Shown: positions 44,529 through 52,715 of the stretch, piece after piece
Layout of the letters: each line of letters opens with the position of its first letter
How positions within the stretch are numbered: position 1 is the stretch's first letter
Program-made: the position numbers and the translations under genes
From: Belliella alkalica
Lineage (GTDB): Bacteria > Bacteroidota > Bacteroidia > Cytophagales > Cyclobacteriaceae
Direction of reading: 5' to 3'
NCBI RefSeq assembly: GCF_022549785.1
Contig: NZ_JAKZGO010000010.1
Coordinates: 1 to 64,000, forward strand
Length of the DNA stretch: 64,000 bases
Notes under the pieces: model-generated
What the model was told of the DNA's origin: nothing
Databases searched by the model: none
Seen by the model: the letters and a program-made list of their open reading frames with translations, nothing else

Positions 44529-46460
44529 ATGCACAATATACAGGAAGAATTAAACATTTCTTTAAAACTTTTGAAGCAAGAGTGGAGAGAAGATTTAGAT
44601 CAATACAAGAAAAAATTCCTATATACTTCTATATCAGATAAGAAAAAGCAAGGTGTATGTTGGTATCCTTTACAAATAAAAAATACAAAAATTGGTTTTG
44701 GTGATCGAATGATCCTTGAAATGGAACGTTACGATTCTAACGAGTCGCATGTCTTTCAGTCAGGGAAGTCAGTTTCTGTTTTTTCAAATCAAGAAGGTTA
44801 TCAAGGGCAAGACTCAAGAGTGAGCGGAGTTATTAATTTTGTAAGGAAGGATTCCATGACAATTACCCTTCAAGGAGATGCTTTTCCAGAATGGCTCAAT
44901 GATGGCAAAATTGGTGTTGATCTGCTTTTTGATGAAGCTAGTTATAGGGAAATGGAATCTACCATGAAAGCTGTAATCAAGGCAGACAAAGGCAGACTAG
45001 GAGCAATCAAAAATATTTTATTGGGAGCACAAGCCCCATCTTTTTCTGATCGAAAGTACGCACTTCAAGAAAAACTGAATCCGGCACAAAACCAAGCTTT
45101 GAGGTTAATAGATTCTGCTGATGATATAGCAATCATCCATGGTCCTCCGGGTACAGGAAAAACCACTACCTTGATCGCCGCGATCAAATATGCCCTGCAA
45201 TCCAATAAGCAAATTCTTGTCTGTGCGCCAAGTAATGCAGCAGTGGATTTATTGGTCGAAAAACTATCGGATGATGGGGTCTCTACTTTGAGAATAGGTC
45301 ATCCAGCTAGAGTAGATGATAAGATCCTTGCTCAGACATTAGATGCGAAGATATCATTGCATGATAGCTACAAGGATCTGAAAAAGCTTAGGAAATCTGC
45401 AGAAGAGTATCGAAAACTAGGGAAAAAGTACAAAAGGAGTTTTGGGCATGAAGAACGAATGCAAAGAAAGCGAATGCTTGATGAAGCCAGTAGGATAAAA
45501 GATGATGCTGAAAATCTCGAAAGCTATATTATTTATGATGTTTTTCAATCTACTCAGGTTTTTGCAAGTACTTTGGTAGGGTCATCAAATCAAGCGCTTC
45601 GAGGAATGAATTTTCCTTTGGTATTTATAGATGAAGCTGGTCAGGGATTGGAAGCTGCAACTTGGATACCCATTCTCAAAGCTGATAAAGTGGTGATGGC
45701 TGGAGACCATTGTCAGCTACCCCCAACAATTAAATCTTATGAAGCAGCAAAAGCAGGTTTGAGCGAAACTTTGTTTGAAAAAGTAATCAAAAGACAGCAT
45801 CAAGCATCAAAAATGCTGACTATCCAATACAGGATGCCTGAAAAAATCATGGGTTTTTCGAGCAAGATGTTTTACAAAAATAATTTGGAAGCTGCAGAAA
45901 ATACACTTTCTCATTTTTTGTCTTTCGAAGAGCCTGTGTTGGAATTTATAGATACAGCAGGGTCAGGATACTTGGAACATCAAGAAAAAGAGTCTCTTAG
46001 TACTTTGAACGCTGAGGAAGCAAAATTTACGTTACGGCATTTAGAAAATCTACTCAAAAGGGTGGGGATTGCCAAAATCAAAACTGAAAAATGGAATATT
46101 GGTCTGATTTCACCATATAGAGCGCAAGTTCGGAAATTTCAGGAATTGATCTTTGATAGCTATGAATATCCTAACCTCAGGTCATTTTCTGACTTGTTGA
46201 CAGTAGATTCGATCGATGGATTTCAGGGTCAGGAAAGGGATATTATTTTTATCAGTCTTGTCAGATCCAATGAAAAAGGAGAGATAGGCTTTTTATCTGA
46301 CACCAGAAGGATGAATGTAGCCCTGACTCGTGCCAAAAGAAAACTTGTAGTGATTGGAGATAGTTCTACACTCTCTAGCAATGATTTCTACAACTCCTTC
46401 TTGACCTATGTCGAAAAGCATGGAGAATACAAGAGTGTTTATGAGTTTATGGAAGAGTAA
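44529..46460 (+). CDS. Upf1/IGHMBP2-like superfamily 1 helicase
   Basis: A 643-residue SF1B-type helicase. A ~150-residue N-terminal beta-rich region precedes the motor. Walker A is GPPGTGKTT (205-213), Walker B is VFIDEAGQGLE, motif III is GDHCQLPPT, and motifs IV-VI are QYRMPEKI, DSIDGFQGQERD and NVALTRAKRK. A charged insertion lies at ~285-325. This resembles human IGHMBP2/SMUBP2 and bacterial relatives that unwind RNA or DNA. The in vivo substrate is unknown. Confidence 0.85.
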   Translation: MHNIQEELNISLKLLKQEWREDLDQYKKKFLYTSISDKKKQGVCWYPLQIKNTKIGFGDRMILEMERYDSNESHVFQSGKSVSVFSNQEGYQGQDSRVSGVINFVRKDSMTITLQGDAFPEWLNDGKIGVDLLFDEASYREMESTMKAVIKADKGRLGAIKNILLGAQAPSFSDRKYALQEKLNPAQNQALRLIDSADDIAIIHGPPGTGKTTTLIAAIKYALQSNKQILVCAPSNAAVDLLVEKLSDDGVSTLRIGHPARVDDKILAQTLDAKISLHDSYKDLKKLRKSAEEYRKLGKKYKRSFGHEERMQRKRMLDEASRIKDDAENLESYIIYDVFQSTQVFASTLVGSSNQALRGMNFPLVFIDEAGQGLEAATWIPILKADKVVMAGDHCQLPPTIKSYEAAKAGLSETLFEKVIKRQHQASKMLTIQYRMPEKIMGFSSKMFYKNNLEAAENTLSHFLSFEEPVLEFIDTAGSGYLEHQEKESLSTLNAEEAKFTLRHLENLLKRVGIAKIKTEKWNIGLISPYRAQVRKFQELIFDSYEYPNLRSFSDLLTVDSIDGFQGQERDIIFISLVRSNEKGEIGFLSDTRRMNVALTRAKRKLVVIGDSSTLSSNDFYNSFLTYVEKHGEYKSVYEFMEE

Positions 46461-46845
46461 ATGTGAGACAAGAGATTTGGGACATGAGACAAAAGACACG
46501 AGACCCAAGAAGCGATAGGAAAGAAGCAAGAAGCAAGTGACATCTAAAAACCCCGAAGGGGTTAAACCTCGATTAGCCCCGCATTACAATGCGGGGTTTG
46601 AAAAGAATCATGGGAGTAGCGCAACCAACCCCGAAGGGGTTAACCTTTGAATAAACGCGGGTAGCAACCCGGGGAATAATGATGATACAGGAGATAACAA
46701 CCCCGAAGTGGGTTGAACTCCTCTAGTTGTAAAAAAAACAACTATTTTCACGAAATTAGACAAACCATTAAATGCCTTTTTCTTACCAAAAGCTTTCGGT
46801 ATAGTCGTTACATTTCTTCAATTGAAACAAAAAGTATCTTGGCCT
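46461..46845. repeat. Non-coding gap with a second REP family
   Basis: The gap opens with a purine-rich tract (46461-46545, repeated GAGAC, AAGAAGC). Palindromes follow: AACCCCGAAGGGGTT (46549-46563), CCCCGCATTACAATGCGGGG (46577-46596), AACCCCGAAGGGGTT again (46627-46641), CGGGTAGCAACCCG (46658-46671) and a degenerate AACCCCGAAGTGGGTT (46699-46714). Each pair has the same bipartite layout as the REP elements at 10.7 kb and 19-21 kb, but a different core. No transposase gene is nearby. Nothing is recognised after 46720. Confidence 0.8.
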
Positions 46846-47370
46846 TTATTTCTTTTCAGCATAAACAAAACTCAGGTAGCTTAGCACACTGCCAAAAGCA
46901 TCTATGGCTTCGGTGTAGCCTTTTGGGATTTCCCTTCCTTTCAATTTAGCTAGAAGTAGTCCATATATCGCATTGATGCAAATTTGGATTTCGTGTCCGA
47001 CAGGTTTATCTCCTGCTTCCATGATCATTTCGACGACAAAAGGTTTTGCGGTATTATAAATTCCGAAGTACTCCTTGTCGCTTTTCAAAAGTGACCAATG
47101 AATCTTTGCCAAATCATCTACTATCGCCTGAATCTCAGAAAGATGACCTGACGCTGTTATTTTTTCAGAAATCATCTGTTCACAAATGCTTCCAAACCAA
47201 AGAGCTGTATCCTCTTTTTCAGAATCAGAAATTGGGTAATGGGCGATTACATATTGTCTGATATCAAGCATATTGAAATCATAAGCCCGGATCAAATCCT
47301 CCATCTGATACATGTAAATGATGTATTCAGCGATATTTTGACCCTTTTTTTTCTCAGCAATGCTTTTCAT
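46846..47370 (-). CDS. DUF4924 family protein
   Basis: About 174 residues from the ATG at 47370 (MKSIAEKKKGQNIAEYI); the frame opens earlier at 47424, but 18 more residues lack family support. The all-helical protein with EYIIYMYQMEDLIRAYDFN and a C-terminal YGLLLAKLKGREI matches DUF4924, a Bacteroidota-specific family of unknown function often encoded near translation genes. It is divergent from lepA. Confidence 0.75.
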   Translation of the reverse strand: MKSIAEKKKGQNIAEYIIYMYQMEDLIRAYDFNMLDIRQYVIAHYPISDSEKEDTALWFGSICEQMISEKITASGHLSEIQAIVDDLAKIHWSLLKSDKEYFGIYNTAKPFVVEMIMEAGDKPVGHEIQICINAIYGLLLAKLKGREIPKGYTEAIDAFGSVLSYLSFVYAEKK

Positions 47371-47564
47371 AAACCTAAATTCTTTCTTTTTGCAAAGTAA
47401 AGAATAATCAATCGAAATAAGCAAAGTCAGTCAAAAGCAATTATTTCTCATGTTATAGAAAAATGACATCCAATTTAAAGCAACAATAGACTGCCAAAGC
47501 AGGTTATGAATTGAAAATCTCGTGCTTAGTGGGAGAATATGCTGTAAATCCACATAAAATTTCC

Positions 47565-47572
47565 TATTTTTG
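47565..47572 (+). promoter_or_regulatory. lepA promoter, -7 element TATTTTTG
   Basis: A perfect TAnnTTTG whose final G lies eight bases before the ATG at 47581, so the lepA mRNA would have a leader of only a few bases. No clear -33 TTTG is present at the usual spacing. Confidence 0.55.
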
Positions 47573-47580
47573 CACCCTGA

Positions 47581-49374
47581 ATGAATATGAAAAATATAAG
47601 GAATTTCTGTATAATCGCCCATATTGATCATGGGAAGAGTACATTGGCGGATAGATTATTGCAAGAGACCCATACTGTTGCGGATAGGGATATGCAAAAC
47701 CAGTTGTTGGACAATATGGATCTCGAAAGAGAGCGTGGTATTACCATTAAGTCTCATGCAATTCAGATGAGATACATGCACGAAGGAGAAGAATATACGC
47801 TCAACCTTATTGATACTCCAGGACACGTGGATTTCTCCTATGAAGTGTCTCGTTCGATAGCTGCTTGTGAGGGAGCATTGTTGATAGTAGATGCTTCTCA
47901 AGGTATAGAAGCTCAGACTATTTCTAATTTGTACTTAGCTTTAGGACATGATCTAGAGATCATTCCTGTTTTGAATAAAATTGACTTACCAGGCGCAGAT
48001 CCGGAATCAGTAGCTGACGAAGTGATCGATTTGATCGGTTGCGACCGTGAGGATATTATTTTAGCATCTGGGAAAACTGGAATTGGGATTGATGATATTC
48101 TCAAGGCTGTTGTGACTCGTATTCCTGCACCGACGGGAGATATAGAAGCACCGCTTCAAGCGATGATTTTTGATTCTGTGTACAATCCATTCAGAGGAGT
48201 GGAGGTGATTTTTAGGATTTTTAATGGAACAATCAGCAAAGGTGATAAAATCAAATTTGTCAATACAGGCAAAGAGTATGAAGCTGATGAAATTGGAATA
48301 TTGGGACTCAATCAAATCCCCCAGCAAACCATGTATGCTGGTAATGTAGGTTACCTAATCTCAGGGGTAAAAGTCGCCAAAGAAATTAAAGTTGGTGATA
48401 CTATTACGCATATCAAGCGCCCTTGTGAAAAAGCAATACAAGGTTTTGAAAATGTTAAACCAATGGTTTTTGCTGGGATTTACCCGGTAGATACTACCGA
48501 GTATGAAGAGCTAAGAGCCTCCATGGAGAAATTGCAACTCAATGACGCTTCTCTAGTATGGGAACCTGAAACATCAGCCGCTTTGGGCTTTGGGTTCCGT
48601 TGTGGATTTTTGGGAATGCTTCATATGGAAATCATTCAAGAGAGGCTTGAACGTGAATTTGATATGACTGTGATTACTACGGTACCTTCAGTGCAATTTA
48701 GAGCATTGATGACCAATGATGTTTACGAAGTCATCAATGCCCCATCTGATATGCCCGATCCTACCAGGTTTAAGCATATAGAAGAGCCTTTTGTCAAAGC
48801 TTCAATCATCACAGCCTCAGAGTACGTAGGGCCTGTTATTCAGCTTTGTATGGATAAGCGTGGACAGATCAAAAATCAAGTTTACTTGACAGCTGAAAGA
48901 GTCGAATTGCAATTTGATATGCCTTTAGCAGAGATTGTATTTGATTTCTTTGATAAGTTGAAGACGATTTCTCGTGGTTACGCTTCCTTGGATTATGAAT
49001 TAAAGGGTTATCATCCTTCCCACATGGTTCGCTTAGATGTAATGCTCAATGGTGAGCCTGTAGATGCACTTTCTGCGATTGTCCATAGAGACAAAGCCTA
49101 CGAGTGGGGCAAAAGACTTTGTGAAAAATTAAAAGAACTTGTGCCAAGACAAATGTTTGAGATTGCGATCCAAGCAGCGATTGGTACAAAAATCATCGCT
49201 AGGGAAACAGTGAAAGCTTTGCGTAAAAACGTATTGGCGAAATGTTATGGTGGTGATATTTCCCGTAAGCGTAAGCTCCTAGAGAAGCAGAAAAAAGGTA
49301 AAAAGAGAATGCGTCAAGTTGGAAACGTAGAAGTGCCACAAGAAGCATTTATGGCTGTGTTAAAGCTTGATTAA
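47581..49374 (+). CDS. lepA: Elongation factor 4 (LepA)
   Basis: A 597-residue translational GTPase that back-translocates ribosomes or aids initiation and assembly. G-motifs: AHIDHGKST (G1), RGITI (G2), DTPGHVDF (G3) and NKIDLPGA (G4). The elongation-factor domains and the LepA-specific C-terminal domain ([20 protein letters not shown]) follow. Length is standard. Confidence 0.97.
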   Translation: MNMKNIRNFCIIAHIDHGKSTLADRLLQETHTVADRDMQNQLLDNMDLERERGITIKSHAIQMRYMHEGEEYTLNLIDTPGHVDFSYEVSRSIAACEGALLIVDASQGIEAQTISNLYLALGHDLEIIPVLNKIDLPGADPESVADEVIDLIGCDREDIILASGKTGIGIDDILKAVVTRIPAPTGDIEAPLQAMIFDSVYNPFRGVEVIFRIFNGTISKGDKIKFVNTGKEYEADEIGILGLNQIPQQTMYAGNVGYLISGVKVAKEIKVGDTITHIKRPCEKAIQGFENVKPMVFAGIYPVDTTEYEELRASMEKLQLNDASLVWEPETSAALGFGFRCGFLGMLHMEIIQERLEREFDMTVITTVPSVQFRALMTNDVYEVINAPSDMPDPTRFKHIEEPFVKASIITASEYVGPVIQLCMDKRGQIKNQVYLTAERVELQFDMPLAEIVFDFFDKLKTISRGYASLDYELKGYHPSHMVRLDVMLNGEPVDALSAIVHRDKAYEWGKRLCEKLKELVPRQMFEIAIQAAIGTKIIARETVKALRKNVLAKCYGGDISRKRKLLEKQKKGKKRMRQVGNVEVPQEAFMAVLKLD

Positions 49375-49391
49375 TAATTAGACACAAGACC

Positions 49392-49424
49392 AGACCTTTG
49401 GGGTTTTATAAACCCCGAAGGTCT
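49392..49424. terminator. Hairpin after lepA with REP-like core
   Basis: AGACCTTTGGGGTTT and AAACCCCGAAGGTCT pair with one G-T mismatch. There is no T tract, and the AACCCCGAAGG core resembles the REP family at 46.5 kb, so it may be either a terminator or a REP element. Confidence 0.5.
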
Positions 49425-49479
49425 TAAAGCTTGTTTAAAACAGTTAAAGAAAGTCTTTACAAACTTTAAAACCTTTCAA

Positions 49480-49524
49480 CCTTCCAATCCAAAACCTTCC
49501 AATCCAAAATCATTCAATCCAAAA
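49480..49524. repeat. Three tandem 15-base repeats upstream of folD
   Basis: CCTTCCAATCCAAAA occurs twice (49480, 49495), followed by a variant TCATTCAATCCAAAA (49510), just before the folD start at 49546. It may lie in the leader; no function is known. Confidence 0.6.
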
Positions 49525-49545
49525 TCTAAAATCTTATATAAAAAC

Positions 49546-50430
49546 ATGCTTCTAATCGACGGTAAAAAAACCTCAGAGGAAATAGAATCGGAAATTGCTC
49601 TTAGAGTATCAGAAATCAAGCAAGAAGGTGGGAAAACACCTCATTTGGCTGCAATTTTGGTTGGTAATGATGGTGCAAGTCAGACTTATGTAGGAGCAAA
49701 AGTAAAATCTTGCGAGCAGGTAGGCTTTGAGTCAACACTAGTACGTTTGGAAGAAAATGTTTCTGAAGAAGAGCTTTTGAAAGTAGTGGCTGATATCAAT
49801 GAAAACCCAGCAATCGATGGTTTGATTGTTCAGCTTCCATTGCCTAAGCATATATCAGTAGAAAAAGTAACGAATAAAATCAAGCCTGAAAAGGATGTTG
49901 ATGGATTCACTCCAGCTAATGTAGGAAGAATGACTTTGGGGTGGCCAGCTTATGTAGCGGCAACTCCCTATGGCATCGTGGAATTGCTGAAAAGATATAA
50001 AATCGAAACATCAGGCAAGCACTGTGTAGTAATCGGAAGAAGTCATATTGTAGGTTCACCTATGAGTATTTTGATGGCGAGAAATGAATACCCTGGCAAC
50101 TGTACTGTTACTTTGACACATAGCAGGACTCAAAATCTTCCTGAAATTACGAAAACAGCCGATATCTTGATCGTGGCGATCGGAAAACCAGAATTTGTAA
50201 CTGCTGATATGGTGAAAGAAGGAGCTACCGTGATAGATGTAGGAATCCATAGAATAGCAGATGCAAGTAAGAAGTCAGGGTTCAAATTAATCGGTGATGT
50301 GAAGTTCGACGAGGTATCGGAAAAAGCCTCAGCAATCACTCCTGTACCAGGTGGAGTAGGACCGATGACCATCGCTTCCTTGCTTTACAATACGCTATTG
50401 GCAGCAGAAGGGAAAGTATATACAAAATAA
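49546..50430 (+). CDS. folD: Methylene-THF dehydrogenase / methenyl-THF cyclohydrolase
   Basis: The 294-residue bifunctional enzyme of one-carbon metabolism converts methylene-tetrahydrofolate via methenyl- to formyl-tetrahydrofolate. The catalytic [13 protein letters not shown] region (Lys), [25 protein letters not shown] and the C-terminal [12 protein letters not shown] are all present. Length is standard. Confidence 0.97.
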   Translation: MLLIDGKKTSEEIESEIALRVSEIKQEGGKTPHLAAILVGNDGASQTYVGAKVKSCEQVGFESTLVRLEENVSEEELLKVVADINENPAIDGLIVQLPLPKHISVEKVTNKIKPEKDVDGFTPANVGRMTLGWPAYVAATPYGIVELLKRYKIETSGKHCVVIGRSHIVGSPMSILMARNEYPGNCTVTLTHSRTQNLPEITKTADILIVAIGKPEFVTADMVKEGATVIDVGIHRIADASKKSGFKLIGDVKFDEVSEKASAITPVPGGVGPMTIASLLYNTLLAAEGKVYTK

Positions 50431-50483
50431 AGTATTGACAGTGAGCATAAAGCTTGGAGACTGCCTAAAAATCTAAAAATTGA

Positions 50484-50515
50484 TTTGCACGGATAATGTT
50501 TCCTTTCTACTTTTG
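50484..50515 (+). promoter_or_regulatory. tRNA-Leu promoter, TTTG-N20-TACTTTTG
   Basis: TTTG at 50484-50487 and TACTTTTG at 50508-50515 match both boxes of the Bacteroidota sigma-ABfr consensus at the usual spacing. The tRNA starts 13 bases later. Confidence 0.8.
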
Positions 50516-50527
50516 CTCACAAATCAC

Positions 50528-50610
50528 GCGCACGTGGTGAAATTGGTAGACACGCCATCTTGAGGGGGTGGTGCCCTTCGGGTGTGGAAGTTCGAATCTT
50601 CTCGTGCGCA
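50528..50610 (+). tRNA. tRNA-Leu (anticodon GAG)
   Basis: The 83-base cloverleaf has acceptor arms GCGCACG and CGTGCGC with discriminator A, and a D arm with TGGTGAAATTGGTAGACA. The anticodon loop is TTGAGGG (GAG, reading CUC/CUU leucine codons). A long class II variable arm (TGCCCTTCGGGTG) and the T arm GAAG-TTCGAAT-CTTC complete it. The 3' CCA is not encoded. Confidence 0.96.
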
Positions 50611-50612
50611 CT

Positions 50613-50643
50613 TAGAAGCTCCAAGAAATTGGGGCTTTTTTTT
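50613..50643 (+). terminator. Terminator of tRNA-Leu
   Basis: AGCTCCAA, loop GAAA, TTGGGGCT, then eight T residues, immediately after the tRNA. Confidence 0.85.
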
Positions 50644-50734
50644 ATAAGTCTTACATTTTTTTAAAAAATACAGGGTAAAGCGAATGAAATCAACGTCATG
50701 ATGTAAAATTTTGATAATTCCTGTGGTTTTTAAA

Positions 50735-52018
50735 TCATGTTGAAATTCGAATTGCTAGATCTTCAAATTCCCATGCTTGGGCATGGATGATTCCATTTTT
50801 TTGAGGCAAAGAGACGTCATCTAAAGAGACAATTATTTTTGGGTAATTATCATTGATAGCTTCCAGAGATGCATATTCTCTATTGAGTGTAGTCTCGTCA
50901 TGCAATAGGTAGGCACATTGGATATAGAGGGTTTGGTCCCCTTTTTTGGCAACAAAATCTACTTCCTTGTTTGGAATCACACCTACATATACATCAAAAT
51001 TTAATCGACGTAATGCTAAATAAACTAAATTTTCAAGTTGGTATCCGATTCCGTATCCAAATCCTTTATATAGATAGTTTTTGTATGCAAGGTCATTGCA
51101 ATAGTATTTGGCATTGCCAGCAATAGTGTCTTTTCCTTTGATGTCAAACCGTTCTGCTTTATGGATCAAAAAGGTATCTTCTATATAGCCTATGTAATTG
51201 GCAATGGTATCAAAAGTTGTTTTTCTCCCACTGCTTTTTAAATAGTTAGTGATGTTGTTAATTGACATCATGTTTGAGGCATTATTTACCAAATAGACAA
51301 ACACATCTTCCAATAATTTGGGGTCTTTGATAGCGTGTCGTTGGATTATGTCCCTTAGCAAAACAGTGTCTTTTACAGAGGATATATAATGTCTCTTGGT
51401 TTCTTCATTGGGTAGCTCAAAAAGTTCAGGTAAGCCACCGCTCTGCATGTAATTGATATAAGAAGATTTATTTGCTTCCTGCCGTGTGATTCCTGTATAT
51501 TCTTTGAAGCTGAATGGGAAAATTTCAAAACTCACATACCTTCCTGAAAGTAAGGTAGCTAATTCACCAGAGAGCATTTTTGAATTTGATCCGCTGATAT
51601 AAATTTCATAGTTTGCTGTGAAATCTTGTGAATAGGAATTGACAAGCCGTTCCCAACCTTCGATGCTTTGAATTTCATCTAAGAATAAATACACTTTCCC
51701 ATTTGGGTTTAAGTTCTTTAGATACAGCTGTATCAATATCTCCAAATCTTGGTAGGTCTTAACAAAATCAAAATCTATAAACTCTTTATTTAAATAAAAG
51801 ATTTGGGTAGGAAGGATTCCATTTTTAATAAGGTTATTGGCTATTTGTCGTAGGATATAACTTTTGCCAGTCCGTCTTTGCCCTACAAGTACTTTAACTA
51901 GTTTGTTGTTGGAAAACCCAAGTATGTTGTCTAAATAAGCAATACGCAAAAATCCCTGTTGAGGAACATTTCCATTCCAAAAATTGAACTTCTCTAAAGA
52001 TTTAAAATTTTCTTCCAT
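50735..52018 (-). CDS. AAA ATPase with DUF4143 nuclease-like domain
   Basis: About 427 residues from the ATG at 52018; the frame could open at 52045. Walker A is GQRRTGKS and Walker B is YLFLDEIQSIEGWERLV. ISGSNSKMLSGELATLLSGR and PFSFKEY follow, then a C-terminal DUF4143 restriction-endonuclease-like fold (YQLENLVYLALRR, NKEVDFVAKKG). These ATPases are common accessory genes with unclear roles, sometimes linked to genome defence. It stands alone between the tRNA and rnhB. Confidence 0.88.
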   Translation of the reverse strand: MEENFKSLEKFNFWNGNVPQQGFLRIAYLDNILGFSNNKLVKVLVGQRRTGKSYILRQIANNLIKNGILPTQIFYLNKEFIDFDFVKTYQDLEILIQLYLKNLNPNGKVYLFLDEIQSIEGWERLVNSYSQDFTANYEIYISGSNSKMLSGELATLLSGRYVSFEIFPFSFKEYTGITRQEANKSSYINYMQSGGLPELFELPNEETKRHYISSVKDTVLLRDIIQRHAIKDPKLLEDVFVYLVNNASNMMSINNITNYLKSSGRKTTFDTIANYIGYIEDTFLIHKAERFDIKGKDTIAGNAKYYCNDLAYKNYLYKGFGYGIGYQLENLVYLALRRLNFDVYVGVIPNKEVDFVAKKGDQTLYIQCAYLLHDETTLNREYASLEAINDNYPKIIVSLDDVSLPQKNGIIHAQAWEFEDLAIRIST

Positions 52019-52115
52019 ACTCGAATAATTTGTGTAAAAATACAAATTATTCTTCTACAACTGAATTTTTTTTCTCTAATTATCTCTGCGAATAGCCAAT
52101 CTGTCGACCATTGAT

Positions 52116-52715
52116 CTAAAAATCCAACTTTATCTGCTCTGGTAAATGTCGGAAAGACTTTCTATGGATTGGAGTAAGTCCCATTTTTCGGATTCCGTCC
52201 CGATGGGCTTTGGTTGGGTAGCCGGCATTGCTTTCCCAAGCATAGCCAGGGTAAGTTTCTGAATAGTCGCACATCAATTGATCTCTGTAAACCTTCGCCA
52301 AGATAGATGCTGCTGCGATGCTCGCGTATTTGCCATCACCTTTGATGATACAGCTATAAGGGATTTCACTTTTTGTTTTGAATCGATTGCCATCTATCAA
52401 AAGATGTGCTGGTTTGACAGTCAAAGAATCAATAGCCCTGTTCATGGCCAAAAATGAAGCGTTGAGGATATTGATTTGATCAATCTCCTCAACGCTTGCT
52501 TCTGCTACAGCCCAGGCTATGGCAATATTTTTTATTTCCAATACCAGAGACTCCCTGTTAGATTTACTGAGTTTCTTAGAATCATTGATCAATTCATGAG
52601 CATAGCCTGCCGGTAGGATCACAGCGGCAGCCACCACTGGCCCGCATAGGCATCCTCTACCCACTTCATCACATCCAGCTTCAAGTCTATCAGATTCTAA
52701 ATAAGGGAGAAGCAT
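52116..52715 (-). CDS. rnhB: Ribonuclease HII
   Basis: A 199-residue enzyme that removes ribonucleotides from DNA and cleaves RNA-DNA hybrids. The N-terminal AGCDEVGRGCLCGPV holds the Asp-Glu pair, LLIDGNRF the third carboxylate, and AAASILAKVYRDQLM the fourth. The start overlaps the end of the upstream glucosidase gene by 26 bases, so the two are cotranscribed. Confidence 0.95.
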   Translation of the reverse strand: MLLPYLESDRLEAGCDEVGRGCLCGPVVAAAVILPAGYAHELINDSKKLSKSNRESLVLEIKNIAIAWAVAEASVEEIDQINILNASFLAMNRAIDSLTVKPAHLLIDGNRFKTKSEIPYSCIIKGDGKYASIAAASILAKVYRDQLMCDYSETYPGYAWESNAGYPTKAHRDGIRKMGLTPIHRKSFRHLPEQIKLDF

